Shown in pieces: positions 29,501-38,853 of a stretch of DNA of 64,000 nucleotides (positions are counted from its first letter, which is position 1; the number at the start of each line of letters is the position of its first letter). A program made the translations under genes and the position numbers. Below the pieces are notes generated by a model, which was not told the origin of the DNA, searched no databases, and was given only the letters and a program-made list of their open reading frames with translations. The DNA comes from an uncultured Tateyamaria sp. (GTDB lineage: Bacteria > Pseudomonadota > Alphaproteobacteria > Rhodobacterales > Rhodobacteraceae): assembly GCF_947503045.1 (NCBI RefSeq), contig NZ_CANNCF010000002.1, positions 837,501 to 901,500 of the forward strand, written 5' to 3'.

Positions 29501-29929
29501 CGGACTGACCCCCGCTTCGAGTGGAAACCTCCGTAACAGAGACGCACAGAACGAGTGGATCGTTTGAATTTTCAAACCACCGGGCGTTTCGATGGCGCGG
29601 GCAAACAAGGTGCGGGCGCGGCGCAGATCGTCGTCTTGGGGTGCGCGATCAAGGCCCAATTCAGCGAGCGAGCCGCGCAAATCTGCATCGTCCAGCATTG
29701 CCCACGCTCCAAGCCGCTGGAACAGCCGGTTTTGCATCTCCGAGGCGGCGGCCTTGGTGTAGGTCAGGCACAGGATGTGCTGCGGTTCGACCTCTTCCAA
29801 CAACAAGCGGGCCACCCGATCAGTCAACACGCGGGTCTTGCCCGAGCCCGCATTGGCCGACAACCAGGTGGATGCCATCGGTTCCGCCGCGCTGTGCTGA
29901 CGTCGCGTTGCTTCGTTCAGCGGGGTCAT
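26597..29929 (-). CDS. addA: Double-strand break repair helicase-nuclease AddA
   Basis: AddA is the UvrD-like 3'-5' helicase and nuclease subunit of AddAB, which resects double-strand ends for RecA loading, as RecBCD does elsewhere. It has 1110 residues from the ATG at 29929. The Walker A loop [20 protein letters not shown] lies near residue 20, helicase motif II is [13 protein letters not shown], and [11 protein letters not shown] is motif V. The C-terminal nuclease has the D-x-K core in HIVDFKSNR. The start overlaps addB by 4 bp. Confidence 0.97.
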   Translation of the reverse strand: MTPLNEATRRQHSAAEPMASTWLSANAGSGKTRVLTDRVARLLLEEVEPQHILCLTYTKAAASEMQNRLFQRLGAWAMLDDADLRGSLAELGLDRAPQDDDLRRARTLFARAIETPGGLKIQTIHSFCASLLRRFPLEAGVSPQFTEIEDRAADLLRAELVDQMADGPDADCLAALARHYTGEDFLKLTKTMVGMSDDFTDLTMGDALALFDQLASLTHTSIESATFAPSDWELLQDLIPALVARGGNDGKAAAKLSTLNELNCATLPDLMDVFLYGANTKAPFAAKTDRFPTKDTQKAVPHLIEPLHDLMRRVADARAPFLALAVAERTVILHQFARRFSDLYATAKQRRGWLDFDDLIQKARQLLSDDRVAAWVLYRLDGGIDHILVDEAQDTSPAQWDVIRRLAEEFSSGEGARADVTRTIFVVGDKKQSIYSFQGADPREFDRMQREFGSKLSESGQVLRDSTLDHSFRSSPAILRLVDEVFRGAGSAGFDGGQHIAFNTDLPGRVDLWPLVPKPEKEPDQDWFDPLDRRSPEHQYRILARQIAGQIKTMIDDKVRIPDAKGARPAQPRDFLILVQRRGGIFPDIIRACKEAGLPIAGADRLKVGAEIAVRDLGALLSFLATPEDSLSLATALRSPLFGWSEQDLFTLAHHREDEFLWSDLRKKRDVHPETVSVLFDLRDNIDFLRPYDLIERMLTRHGGRKRLLARLGSEAEDGINALLSQALAYERASVPSLTGFLAWMETDELEVKRQIDSASNQIRVMTVHGSKGLESPIVILPECGKRDVVIRDEVIAVKGVPVWKMPSASQPDQMAERIDEMKTAQREESLRLLYVALTRAEKWLIVAASGELHKDGDDWHQRVEAGMRASGAFDLDTPVGPGLRMEHGSWDFTEDMPEPPHLSEPAPLPDHFSAPAPALPTQTQTLSPSDLGGVKALPGDGLDEATAKAYGTWVHHLLETGGVQTSKPPPELTDVLQDEGQREAEAILRDTHLAEIFAATTLAEVAITAPFGKDRLHGTIDRLIVTPDHVHIVDFKSNRVVPDAPADCPDGVLRQMGAYAHAIAQVYPGRAQTLSILWTRTGILMSLPHDIVMSALARTPYLDDDKADT

Positions 29930-32874
29930 GTCAGCACCTCTGGGTGCGCGTCGGCGGACACATCCCATTCACCGAAGCGCGCAAGTTGGTCGTAGTCGCG
30001 CGCATCCGTATCCTTTTCCATGGCGCGGCGCGAGGTGTAGCCCTTGTCGCCTTCAAGATAGGCCGACAAAAGGCTGACCAGTTCGGCGAGGATCGTCCGG
30101 CTCGATTCGTCGTCGATTGGTGCGTCCTCGATCCTTGGATTCGACCCTAATCCTACAAATTGGGCTGCTTTGACGCTGCGAGGCCCCAGCTTTTCAAACG
30201 CACCTTCCTCGACCATCGCGGCCTCGATCAGCAGTTGCTTGTCAAAGTGTTTTTGCTTGTCCTTGCTGGGTGGAGCGCCGGATTTGTAATCGTAAAGAAT
30301 GACATCACCGGCCGGGTCAATGTCGATTCGGTCCGCGCGCCCTTCCAGCGTCGTCGCGATGGAGGGGAGGATGAGGCGGCCCTTGGCCTCTTCTTCGAAC
30401 AGTGTTGGCGTTGCGATGGATTGCCGCTGCGCCTCGGTTTCGACGATCCACGACGCGGCGCGTTCGAACCGCGCCAGCCATAGGGCGCGTGCGGCGGGCC
30501 AGGGCACATCGCTCTGCAATACTTCGCGAGCATGGTCCATCAATGCCTCAACCGTCATGACGCTGGGATCGTCCAGGGTTGCCCTGACAAAACCTTCCAT
30601 CACGTCGTGCGACAGGATCCCACGCAGCAGGGCATCTGGAGTCTGCACCAGCGGTTTGAGCGCACGCAGCCGCAGGCAGTGTTTGGCATAAACGGCGAAT
30701 GGGTCGCGGATTAGAGTCTGAATTTCGGTCACGGTCAAACGACGCGGACGTGCAGACACAGGAGGGCAGGGCGCGGGCCGCTTTGCCCTCTCGACCTCGG
30801 GCGCGGCGTCCAGTTGGCGCGCGCGATCCAGCCAGATCGACCCGCGATCCCCCATCTCCGCCCAGACATCCCGCCAGCCTTGCGCGGCCAGACCAACGCA
30901 CAGGTTTTTCAGGCGGTTGATCCAGCGTGATGGTACGGTTTCCGCATCGTCCGAGCGGATGGATCGGGTCAGCCACACCTCGGGTGCGGCGATGGCCTGT
31001 TGGAAGTCATGCGCGGACAAGCCGATCCGCCGTTCCGGCAGCAAAAGCCCTGCATCGAGACGCATTTTTCGGTTCAACCACGGATCGGGTTTGGGCGCTT
31101 CGGGCCAGGTGCCATCGTTCAAACCCGCCAAAATGACGAGGTCGGCCCCTTGAACCCGCGCCTCGAGGGTGCCCCAGATCATGATCGTAGGGTGAGGTGA
31201 ATCGCGATCCCGTACCTCGCCCTGACTGAGGATGCCGCCGATCAGATTCGCATAGTCCGCAGCCGTCAGGTCAACGCCAAACGCGGCCTCGTCCTGCACG
31301 GCGGCCATGGTCTTTTGCGCCTCTTGCCCGGCTTTTTTCAGCCACAGCTCGCCCGTATCAGTGCCCTCGGGTCCGTTGGCAATGGCCTCTGCCAATGCGA
31401 TATGCCGCGCGACCCAATCGGAAAGCGGCAATTTGCCCGGAACGGTCTGGTCACAGGTCTGCCTTGCCACCCATGTCGCCCAATGCTCCATCGCGTCAGG
31501 CTCCGCTTTGTCCGCAAGCCGGGCGCAGTGCAGCAGGCCGGGCGCGTCGGGATAGGGCAGGCCTTGCCGGCGCATGCGCAATTCCAATTTCTGCGTTTTC
31601 AGCACGTGTTCGTTTCGGTCGTGGCTGGAATGGGTCAGCGGATGTTTGAGCAGCGTCAGCAGCGCCTCGGCATCCAGCGGTCGATCAAACAGGCTGGCCA
31701 CATGGCGCAGGAATCGACCGGGCGGCGAAAGGTGCAGCGGCGTTCCCGCACTGTCATCGGGCAGGATGTTCCAGCGATCGAGGGCCGCCGTGACCTGTCG
31801 TGTCAGCATCCGGTCCGGCGTGATCAGCGCAGCGCGTTGTCCAACCTCGGCGGCCTCGCGCAAACGCATTGCGATGGCGATGGCCTCGGCACGGGGCGTG
31901 TCGGCCTCGACCAGGGTGATCGGTGCGGTGGCCATGTCCAGATCCTGCAGTTGCGGTCCTTCGATGCGCCAGGCGTCGGTCACCGGAGCAGGGCGCAGGG
32001 CCAGAGACACCAGCCGGTTGCGCGCCGTTGTTGGTGCGGCGTTATCGGACCAGTGTGCAATGTGAACCGGGTCGATCCCCACGGCCTGCGCCAGCCTTAG
32101 GAACCGGAACTGGGGATGATCCTCGTCCGCCTTGTTCTCTGCCATCCGTTCCCAGACATGGGGCATGTCGAAATCGAATCCGGGCAGGATCACGGCCCCC
32201 TGTGGCAACGCAGCGACCGCCTGCATCAACAGCTGTGTCGTGCCGCGCGATCCGGTGGAGCCGACAACCAAAACAGGGTCTGACACAGGGTATTCGGCCC
32301 AATGGGCGGCCAAACGCACGACAGTATCTCGTTGCCGTCCTTCGGCGTCTGGCGCATCACCGGATGCATCAATATAGGACTGCGCGATTGCGATGAACTC
32401 TTGCGCGCGCGCCCAGTGCCCGGATTGGTCGGATACATCCAGGGCAGCGATGTCTGCCGCGCTCACGCCTTCGCCCTGCATTTCATCCATGAGTGCGGCA
32501 AGGCTGTCCGCCATATCGAACCCGGCGGTGTCCGGGGCAAAGCCGGTCTGTTGCTCGATCAGTTTGTTGGTCAGGGCGACCAGCTGCAACCGACGCCGCA
32601 AACCTGAAGCGGGGTCAGGCATTGGGCCGTCAGGCAACAGGTCGTCGAGATCCGTGATCATCCGGATTCGCGGCAGCAAACGTGCAGGGCCTGCATCGAA
32701 CAAATCACGCAGGCGGCGCGCCATGCGTCGCGTGTTGACCAACAGCGTGACTCGCGCCCAATCCTCGGGGGCGGCGTGTTGCAACCGTTGATCAAGCCCG
32801 CGAATGACAGCAGCCGGAAAATCCACTCCCAATGCGCATCCGTACACGCGAGGGGACGCGGAGGGGTCAAACAT
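29926..32874 (-). CDS. addB: Double-strand break repair protein AddB
   Basis: AddB pairs with AddA and supplies the second nuclease and the Chi-scanning surface. It has 982 residues from the ATG at 32874 (the frame is open to 32931). The N-terminal helicase-like part lacks a convincing Walker A lysine motif, as in many alphaproteobacterial AddB proteins, so it is probably inactive as an ATPase. The C-terminal nuclease has ADRIDIDPAGDVILYDYKSG with the D-x-K core. It overlaps both neighbours. Confidence 0.94.
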   Translation of the reverse strand: MFDPSASPRVYGCALGVDFPAAVIRGLDQRLQHAAPEDWARVTLLVNTRRMARRLRDLFDAGPARLLPRIRMITDLDDLLPDGPMPDPASGLRRRLQLVALTNKLIEQQTGFAPDTAGFDMADSLAALMDEMQGEGVSAADIAALDVSDQSGHWARAQEFIAIAQSYIDASGDAPDAEGRQRDTVVRLAAHWAEYPVSDPVLVVGSTGSRGTTQLLMQAVAALPQGAVILPGFDFDMPHVWERMAENKADEDHPQFRFLRLAQAVGIDPVHIAHWSDNAAPTTARNRLVSLALRPAPVTDAWRIEGPQLQDLDMATAPITLVEADTPRAEAIAIAMRLREAAEVGQRAALITPDRMLTRQVTAALDRWNILPDDSAGTPLHLSPPGRFLRHVASLFDRPLDAEALLTLLKHPLTHSSHDRNEHVLKTQKLELRMRRQGLPYPDAPGLLHCARLADKAEPDAMEHWATWVARQTCDQTVPGKLPLSDWVARHIALAEAIANGPEGTDTGELWLKKAGQEAQKTMAAVQDEAAFGVDLTAADYANLIGGILSQGEVRDRDSPHPTIMIWGTLEARVQGADLVILAGLNDGTWPEAPKPDPWLNRKMRLDAGLLLPERRIGLSAHDFQQAIAAPEVWLTRSIRSDDAETVPSRWINRLKNLCVGLAAQGWRDVWAEMGDRGSIWLDRARQLDAAPEVERAKRPAPCPPVSARPRRLTVTEIQTLIRDPFAVYAKHCLRLRALKPLVQTPDALLRGILSHDVMEGFVRATLDDPSVMTVEALMDHAREVLQSDVPWPAARALWLARFERAASWIVETEAQRQSIATPTLFEEEAKGRLILPSIATTLEGRADRIDIDPAGDVILYDYKSGAPPSKDKQKHFDKQLLIEAAMVEEGAFEKLGPRSVKAAQFVGLGSNPRIEDAPIDDESSRTILAELVSLLSAYLEGDKGYTSRRAMEKDTDARDYDQLARFGEWDVSADAHPEVLT

Positions 32875-33559
32875 CGTGTCTGTCCAGCATCGCCTCGGCC
32901 TCCGCAATGCCGCCCGGATGGCCGACGTCACACCAGTGGCCGGGATATTCGAGGCCGAACAGCCGCTGTTCGTCAGCCATCATGTTCCAGACTACATTCA
33001 GTGAAAACGCCTGATCAGAGACTGTTTTCAGCAGATCAGTCTTCAATATCTGCGCGCCACCGTAGACAGTGTCGCCGCCGCGATGCAGGCGGCCAGCGGG
33101 GTCGATGTCAAAATCTGCCTTGCCTTCGCGCCCGTGAACACGCTGCAGCGGCACACAGATCAATAGTGCGTCCATAATCGATGGATTCCAAGCCTCGACC
33201 AGCAGTTTCAGCGGGTTTGACCCGGACCAAACGGCGTCAGAGTTCAGCGTCAGCACCGGGTTTGAACCCAAGTGCGGCAAGGCATTGCGCAGCCCACCGC
33301 CGGTTTCCAGTATCTCCGGTTCTTCGCGAATTGTGCGAACGCCAGTGCCCGCAAGGTGCCGTTCCAGCATGTCGGGCAGATAGTGCAGGTTGGCGACAAT
33401 CGGGTCGGCCTGTGCGTCATGGGCCAGCGCAAGCGCGTGGTCGATCAGCGCCCGCCCCGCCACAGGGATCATGGGTTTGGGCTGGTGCGCCGTCAAATGC
33501 TTCATCCGTGTTCCAAACCCGGCGGCGAACAGCATCAGAGGGATGGAATCGTGGCGCAT
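32867..33559 (-). CDS. Nucleotidyltransferase, MurU-like (N-acetylmuramate 1-phosphate uridylyltransferase candidate)
   Basis: This is a sugar-phosphate nucleotidyltransferase of about 230 residues (ATG at 33559; 33535 is possible). It opens with LMLFAAGFGTRM, the glycine-rich NTP-binding loop, then KPMIPVAGRALIDHAL, and has the metal-site NSDAVW. The gene next to it is a COG3178-type kinase. In Pseudomonas and Caulobacter the AmgK/MurU pair turns recycled MurNAc into UDP-MurNAc. The same role here is inferred from the pair, since the sequence alone only gives the family. Confidence 0.78.
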   Translation of the reverse strand: MRHDSIPLMLFAAGFGTRMKHLTAHQPKPMIPVAGRALIDHALALAHDAQADPIVANLHYLPDMLERHLAGTGVRTIREEPEILETGGGLRNALPHLGSNPVLTLNSDAVWSGSNPLKLLVEAWNPSIMDALLICVPLQRVHGREGKADFDIDPAGRLHRGGDTVYGGAQILKTDLLKTVSDQAFSLNVVWNMMADEQRLFGLEYPGHWCDVGHPGGIAEAEAMLDRHDV

Positions 33560-34557
33560 TGATCTTTGAGCTTTTGTAAAAGGGCAGGTGTCGGTTCGGG
33601 CAGGTCCGTGTCGATCAGCGGTTTGATGGTCGAGAGCGACGGGTGAGACAGATTGGTCTGAATGTGCCCCCACACACGTGGGATTAGGTCAACATAGAGC
33701 GGCTTGCCGAAATGCATGGACAGGCGGGCAAAGACGCCCAGAATCCGCATGTTGCGTTGCATGCCCAAAAGCGCGTAGGCCGCCATGAACGCGTCGCTCT
33801 GAACTCCGGAGCCATCAACATAGTGTTGGATCATCGCGTCAGCCGTTTTGGGACTGACATCGCGCCGGGCATCCTGCACAATCGACACCAGATCATAGGC
33901 GGGATGCCCCAGCATTGCGTCCTGATAGTCGAGCAAGCCAACCCGTTTCACACCGTCCCGTTCAGGCAACCAGATCAGATTTTCTGCGTGGTAGTCACGC
34001 TGGATCAGCACAGGGGTCATCGCATCCAGCGGGGCGAGGAGGGCGTGAAATGCGGTCTCGAATGTCGTTTTGGTTCCCGCATCGACGGTGCCCAGCGTAC
34101 CGCGCTGATACCAGTCATAGGCCAGCGCCGCTTTGTCCGTCATCACGTCCGCATCATAGCGCGGCAACGCCGGGGCTTGAGATCGGTGCAGATGCAACAG
34201 CACGTCGACGCTTGCCTGATAAAGCGGCTGTTCCAGCGAAGAATCAGCTGTCATTACGCGGGCAAACAGATCATCGCCTAGGTCTTCGATCAGCAGCAGG
34301 CCGTTGACAGGGTCTTCGGCAATAATCTCGGGCGCGGACAGGCCGACGCGGCGCAGGTGGTTGGTGATTTCGACAAAGGGGCGCACATCCTCGCCCTTTT
34401 CCGCGGGCGCATCCATCAGGATCAGGCTGTCTTGGGCGGAGCGCTGCAACCGTTCGTATCGACGGTTCGAGGCATCGCCCGCAACAAGGGTGCGCGGCAC
34501 GCCGCCCCAGCCCGCCTCGTCAAGAAAAGCGGATATGGTTTTGCCGCGCTCAGACAT
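33535..34557 (-). CDS. Small-molecule kinase, AmgK-like (anomeric N-acetylmuramate/N-acetylglucosamine kinase candidate)
   Basis: This is a COG3178-type phosphotransferase of 340 residues from the ATG at 34557. The catalytic loop is IQRDYHAENLIWL (H-x-x-N), and the metal-binding DYQDA segment lies in LLDYQDAMLGHPAYDL. It overlaps tsaE upstream by 8 bp and the MurU-like gene downstream, so the three are translationally coupled. Its substrate is inferred from the AmgK/MurU cell-wall recycling pair. Confidence 0.8.
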   Translation of the reverse strand: MSERGKTISAFLDEAGWGGVPRTLVAGDASNRRYERLQRSAQDSLILMDAPAEKGEDVRPFVEITNHLRRVGLSAPEIIAEDPVNGLLLIEDLGDDLFARVMTADSSLEQPLYQASVDVLLHLHRSQAPALPRYDADVMTDKAALAYDWYQRGTLGTVDAGTKTTFETAFHALLAPLDAMTPVLIQRDYHAENLIWLPERDGVKRVGLLDYQDAMLGHPAYDLVSIVQDARRDVSPKTADAMIQHYVDGSGVQSDAFMAAYALLGMQRNMRILGVFARLSMHFGKPLYVDLIPRVWGHIQTNLSHPSLSTIKPLIDTDLPEPTPALLQKLKDQCATIPSL

Positions 34558-35023
34558 GTTGCACCACATCCGCCAGTCGATCCGACCATTTGGGATCGGA
34601 CCAGGTCAACCGGGCCACCCGCCCGTCACCCACGGCGGCGATCTCAAGATGCAGCGCGTCAGGCGGCGTCAGCGGGCCCAACCGATCCGGCCACTCGACC
34701 AGACAGATGGCGTCTTCAAAGGCTTCGAGCAGCCCGAGTTCATCCACCTCGGTATCCATCGACACACGGTAGAGATCCGCGTGCCATAGCGTACCGGCCT
34801 GCGTGTCATAGGTCTGCACCAGCGTGAAAGTGGGCGAGGGGACGTCCTCGGGCGTGATCAGCAGCGATTGGATCAATGCGCGGGCAAAATGTGTTTTCCC
34901 CGCCCCCACCGGACCAGCCAGCAAGATCACGTCGCCGGGGTCCAAGGATGTGCCAAGTGCGACGGCACACCGGGCTGTCGCATCAGGGTCAGGCCAGTCG
35001 AGGGTCAGCGGGCTTGGCGTCAT
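34550..35023 (-). CDS. tsaE: tRNA threonylcarbamoyladenosine biosynthesis ATPase TsaE
   Basis: TsaE is the P-loop ATPase that recycles the TsaB-TsaD complex making t6A37 in tRNA. It has 157 residues. The P-loop is GPVGAGKTHFARAL, followed by PSPTFTLVQTYD and the LWHADLYR segment, then VEWPDRLG. tsaD lies at 47467 in this window. The gene starts a tightly overlapping run tsaE-amgK-murU-addB-addA; the link to cell-wall recycling is by position only. Confidence 0.96.
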   Translation of the reverse strand: MTPSPLTLDWPDPDATARCAVALGTSLDPGDVILLAGPVGAGKTHFARALIQSLLITPEDVPSPTFTLVQTYDTQAGTLWHADLYRVSMDTEVDELGLLEAFEDAICLVEWPDRLGPLTPPDALHLEIAAVGDGRVARLTWSDPKWSDRLADVVQHV

Positions 35024-35067
35024 GTCGCCAAACTATCGGCATCGCGCGCCGCTGCAAGCAGAATGAC

Positions 35068-36588
35068 CTAGGCTTTGACCTGAGTGGCGCGTGCGGGCAG
35101 GGGTATGTTTTGCGTGAAACGCACCACCGTCGCGCCGGATGCGATTGGTGACAGGCGCACGGTGAACGGCCCCTCGGTGTGATGAATGATGTCCGCTTCC
35201 CACGGGGCGCGTTCGCTCAGTTTCATCACGAATTCACGCATGTCGCCCCATGCCGGATTTGGCGCGGTCTGAGACTGCCATTCCTTGATTGAATCGACGA
35301 TTGTGACATCGGCAAAGCTGCAATCTGGGTCCATCTTCCACATCTCGCGAAACGCGATGTTGCAGAACGTCAGCACTCCGGCCGAGGAAAACACCGCGAG
35401 CGCATCCTCGAACGTGTCCATTAGCGACTGACCCAGTTCCAGCTCTGCGCGGAAGTTGCGGGTCAGCGAGATTTCTGCCGTGATATCTTCGATCAGAAAG
35501 GCCACGGCCCCATCCGGATGGGGACGCCCGCTGACGCGGTAGGTGTGGCCGGTGTTAAGGGTCCACGTCTCTTGATAGCTGGCATGGGTGGCGGCGGCGA
35601 TCATGTCGGAAATCTCTTGCCGCCACGAGCTGTAATTCTTGGGTTCCGGCATCACCCGGTTGTCGCGAAGCCGGTCGAAAAAGGCCAACAGATCGGGCCG
35701 TCCGCTGAGGAATTCAACTGGCAATGAGGTCAGATCGACCATCGCCGGGTTAAACAGGGCCAACTGCCCGTTGCGATCAAAGATGGCGAGGCCGATGGAC
35801 AGATGGGCAAAGGTCTTGGCCAGCGTCTGGACAAAGTTGCGCTGCGCCACTTCGGCCTCGATCACCGCGTTGATGTCGATAGCGTGGTAGATGATGTTTC
35901 CGGTCACGCGGGTGGCCGTTACGTTGTACCACTCAGTCGTTCCGGTGCTGGCGATCTTGACCGGGACACGGATGGTCTGCTTTTCGTCCAGAAGGTCCTG
36001 ATCCAGTTCGAACAGGGGTTTGTTCACACTGTCCTGTTCCGGTTGCGCCGCTTCGGACAGGGTGGCGTAGGCCGTGTTGTGCCATTGGATTGTCTCGTCC
36101 GCACCAACCAGCCAGATCGGATAGGGCGATGCGGCAGCTGCAAGTCGAAGCGTCCCCAATTCGGCCTCAATCGACTTGATTTCATGCACGGCAGTGGCGT
36201 CAGTGACGGATTCATCCTTGATGACCACGCGGGTCATTTCCCGTTCGCGGTCCAGATGCAGGATAGCAGTATCATCCAGCGCGGCGGAGTGGAGCGTCAG
36301 GGAATCCAGTGTGCGCAGGGCGTCGGCGTCGGGCAATCCGGGAAAGCGCGCCGTCAGCGCCGCACGCAGCGCATGCCAATCGGTTTCGCCACTTTCCTTG
36401 AACAGGACCGCGCGGGCCTGATCTGTTGCATGCTCAAGATCCAGATCGCAGAACAGGAAATGCATGCCTTGAGGGCCGGGCTGCGCCATCGCGATTTCGG
36501 ATGTGCGCCGCGCACCCAAAAACACGAGCCCCATACCGACAGCGGTGGCCGCACAGACAAACGCAACAATGATCTCGACAACAGGCAC
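35068..36588 (-). CDS. Membrane-anchored PAS-domain protein of unknown output
   Basis: This is a 506-residue protein with one N-terminal membrane helix (about residues 5-27). Two or three PAS-like regions follow: one after about 150 (AAASPYPIWLVGADETIQWHN), one near 260 (FAHLSIGLAIFDRNGQLALFN, a PAS_7-like pattern), and one near 390 (TFEDALAVFSSAGVLTFCN). I see no histidine-kinase ATPase, receiver, GGDEF or EAL domain after them, so the protein looks like a kinase that has lost its catalytic part, or a scaffold. A perfect GTTAAC-N5-GTTAAC site lies 47-63 bp before its ATG. It follows regB by 84 bp and precedes tsaE. Confidence 0.82.
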   Translation of the reverse strand: MPVVEIIVAFVCAATAVGMGLVFLGARRTSEIAMAQPGPQGMHFLFCDLDLEHATDQARAVLFKESGETDWHALRAALTARFPGLPDADALRTLDSLTLHSAALDDTAILHLDREREMTRVVIKDESVTDATAVHEIKSIEAELGTLRLAAAASPYPIWLVGADETIQWHNTAYATLSEAAQPEQDSVNKPLFELDQDLLDEKQTIRVPVKIASTGTTEWYNVTATRVTGNIIYHAIDINAVIEAEVAQRNFVQTLAKTFAHLSIGLAIFDRNGQLALFNPAMVDLTSLPVEFLSGRPDLLAFFDRLRDNRVMPEPKNYSSWRQEISDMIAAATHASYQETWTLNTGHTYRVSGRPHPDGAVAFLIEDITAEISLTRNFRAELELGQSLMDTFEDALAVFSSAGVLTFCNIAFREMWKMDPDCSFADVTIVDSIKEWQSQTAPNPAWGDMREFVMKLSERAPWEADIIHHTEGPFTVRLSPIASGATVVRFTQNIPLPARATQVKA

Positions 36589-36634
36589 GCTTCGTCACCT
36601 TTCAAACGCGAGGCTTTACCTATGCTTCACTTAG

Positions 36635-36651
36635 GTTAACACGCCGTTAAC
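36635..36651. promoter_or_regulatory. CtrA binding site candidate upstream of the PAS gene
   Basis: GTTAAC-ACGCC-GTTAAC is a perfect match to the TTAAC-N5-GTTAAC form of the CtrA box and also to TTAA-N7-TTAA. It lies in the gap between regB and the PAS gene, about 55 bp before the PAS ATG. Confidence 0.7.
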
Positions 36652-36672
36652 TTTGGCGTGCCGAACGCCGGA

Positions 36673-38073
36673 TCATGCTTTTATTTTTTCGTTCTGGCCT
36701 TGGGGCACTGCGTTTTCGCCGCGGCGGGCGTCGATCTTGTGCCGAGGCCAGACAACGGCGACGATGGCACCCAGATGCTGGCCATCGACCGGAGTGCTGG
36801 CATAGGGGTCAGTGCCGTTGGCAAAGGTGAGTTCGGCACCGGACCGTTCCAGCAGCGTTTTCGCGATGAACAGGCCCAGGCCCATGCCTTCGTATTCGGG
36901 GCGCTCCACTCGTGCGCCACCCGCTTTGCGCCAACGGACAAACGGATCGCCAATGCGCCCCAACACCTGCGTCGGAAAGCCACGGCCATCGTCCATGATG
37001 CGCAAGGTGATCTTTTCGTCCGTCCAATGCGCTTCGATCCAGACGGTGGAGCGGGAAAAGTCGACTGCGTTCTGCACCAGATTGCGCAAGCCGTGGATGA
37101 TCTCGGGTTGGCGCAGGATTGCGGGTTGGTCAATCTCGACACCGGCATCCGGATCGTGGGTGTATTTGACCTCTTTGCCGCGGTGAATATGCGGCTCGGC
37201 GGCCTCTTGCACCACGGCCATGAGTGGAGCCTGACGCAGGTGCAAATCGTCTTTGCCCGCCCGGCCCATGTCGCGCAGGATGTCGCGGCAGCGGTCGGCC
37301 TGTTCGCGGATCAGGGCAGCATCCTCGCGCAGTTCGGGCAGGTCCGACAACTCCTCCATCAACTCGCCACTGGCCAGTTTTATTGTCGCCAGGGGTGTGC
37401 CCAACTCATGCGCAGCCGCGGCGACCACGCCCCCTAGATCTGTCAGTTTCTGTTCGCGGGACAGGGCAAGCTGGGTGGCCGACAGCGCGTCGGACATCGA
37501 GTGGATTTCAAAGGTGACACGCCGGGAATAGAGGCCGATGAAACAGACCGCGATCACCAGCGCGATCCAGTTGCCAAAGACAAACAGGTCCGGAATGCTG
37601 AGCACGGCCCCGTCCTGCGTGCGCAGGGGCAGGTGATATTCCGACAGCAGCGTGACGATGATGATGGCGGTCGCCCCGATCAGGATCGTCGACCGGGTGG
37701 TCAGAACCGCCGCCGAAATCGTCACAGGGCCCAGCATCAGAAGGGCAAAGGGGTTGTTCAGCCCGCCCGTCAGCGCGAGTAGAAAGCCAAGCTGCAACAG
37801 GTCAAACAGCACCATCAAGAGGTTCTCGGATTCGGCGAGGCGCTTGTTCTCGGGAAACACGAAAATTGCCACAAGGTTGCCGACAACGGATATGCCAACC
37901 GCCAGATAACACAGGCCAATTTCCAGCTGCAGCCCAAACATGCGCTGCGCCACCGTCAGCGCGACAAGCTGGCCGACGATGGCAACCCAGCGCAGCAGGA
38001 TCATGGTGCGCAGTCTTATCCAGTTGGAGCGTTGTTGCCCGGTCACCAGGCCAAATTCTGATTGCGCCATCAT
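36673..38073 (-). CDS. regB: Redox-sensing histidine kinase RegB (PrrB)
   Basis: RegB senses the redox state of the quinone pool and phosphorylates RegA, controlling photosynthesis, respiration and fixation genes in the Rhodobacter group. It has 466-467 residues from the paired ATGs at 38073/38070; the long frame beyond is in the divergent senC region and is not real. Six membrane segments cover about residues 25-185. The quinone-interaction motif GGLNNPF is at 103-109, the phospho-accepting H222 lies in the AHELGTPLATI box, and the redox-active cysteine equivalent is C262 (ADRCRDIL). The N and G boxes close the protein. Confidence 0.96.
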   Translation of the reverse strand: MMAQSEFGLVTGQQRSNWIRLRTMILLRWVAIVGQLVALTVAQRMFGLQLEIGLCYLAVGISVVGNLVAIFVFPENKRLAESENLLMVLFDLLQLGFLLALTGGLNNPFALLMLGPVTISAAVLTTRSTILIGATAIIIVTLLSEYHLPLRTQDGAVLSIPDLFVFGNWIALVIAVCFIGLYSRRVTFEIHSMSDALSATQLALSREQKLTDLGGVVAAAAHELGTPLATIKLASGELMEELSDLPELREDAALIREQADRCRDILRDMGRAGKDDLHLRQAPLMAVVQEAAEPHIHRGKEVKYTHDPDAGVEIDQPAILRQPEIIHGLRNLVQNAVDFSRSTVWIEAHWTDEKITLRIMDDGRGFPTQVLGRIGDPFVRWRKAGGARVERPEYEGMGLGLFIAKTLLERSGAELTFANGTDPYASTPVDGQHLGAIVAVVWPRHKIDARRGENAVPQGQNEKIKA

Positions 38074-38148
38074 GTCACTACTTCGTTGGTTGCACTGGAG
38101 TGTAAGGTTGATAGCAAGGACATCAATACTGACGCCCCGAGGACAACC

Positions 38149-38766
38149 ATGACCCGCATCATCGCACCCATCGCCGCACTTGTCGCCGCCGTATTTATTG
38201 CCGGAGCCTGGTGGATGACGACAGGGGGCGAGAAGACCGGTCTCGCGCAGTGTTCGGCCACGACAATTGCGGGTGACGGCAACCAGATTGGCGGACCGTT
38301 CGAACTGGTCAATGCCGAAGGTGCGACCGTGACGGACAAGGATGTGATTACCGAACCAAGCCTGATCTATTTCGGCTATACGTTCTGCCCCGACGTGTGC
38401 CCGCTGGACACGGCCCGCAATGCCGAGGCGGTCGATCTGCTGGAGGAGCGGGGGATGTCTGTCACGCCTGTGTTCATCACCATCGACCCCGAACGCGATA
38501 CGCCGGAACTGGTGGGCGATTTCGCCTTTAACCTGCATGAAAAGATGATCGGCCTGACCGGGTCGCCCGCGCAGATCAAGGCCGCATCAGAGGCCTATCG
38601 CACCTATTACAAGGCCCATGACACCTCGGACGAGTTCTATCTGGTGGATCATTCGACCTTTACCTATCTTGTGCTGCCCGAATTGGGATTTGTTGAGTTT
38701 TATCGCAGAGATACCAGCGCCGAGGCGATGGCAGACAGTGTTTCGTGTTTCGTTGAAAACGCCTGA
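38149..38766 (+). CDS. senC: SCO1/SenC (PrrC) family copper chaperone
   Basis: SenC delivers copper to or reduces the CuA/CuB site of cytochrome oxidase and acts as a membrane-anchored thiol protein outside the cytoplasm. It has 205 residues from the ATG at 38149 with an N-terminal membrane anchor. The C-X3-C motif lies in YTFCPDVCP, and the conserved histidine is in VDHSTFTYL. It is divergent from regB across a 75-bp gap and followed by regA, as in Rhodobacter. Confidence 0.95.
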   Translation: MTRIIAPIAALVAAVFIAGAWWMTTGGEKTGLAQCSATTIAGDGNQIGGPFELVNAEGATVTDKDVITEPSLIYFGYTFCPDVCPLDTARNAEAVDLLEERGMSVTPVFITIDPERDTPELVGDFAFNLHEKMIGLTGSPAQIKAASEAYRTYYKAHDTSDEFYLVDHSTFTYLVLPELGFVEFYRRDTSAEAMADSVSCFVENA

Positions 38767-38853
38767 AAAGGCGGAAAAATTTGACGCCAGCCGCGGTGCG
38801 CTCCATATCTAACCGCAGCCGAACAGGTCGAAATACGGGAATTGGAGCACCAC

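Noticed and set aside
38074-38538. Extended N-terminus for regB
   Set aside because: The family starts at the paired ATGs 38073/38070; the extension overlaps senC on the other strand and has no membrane or sensor features.
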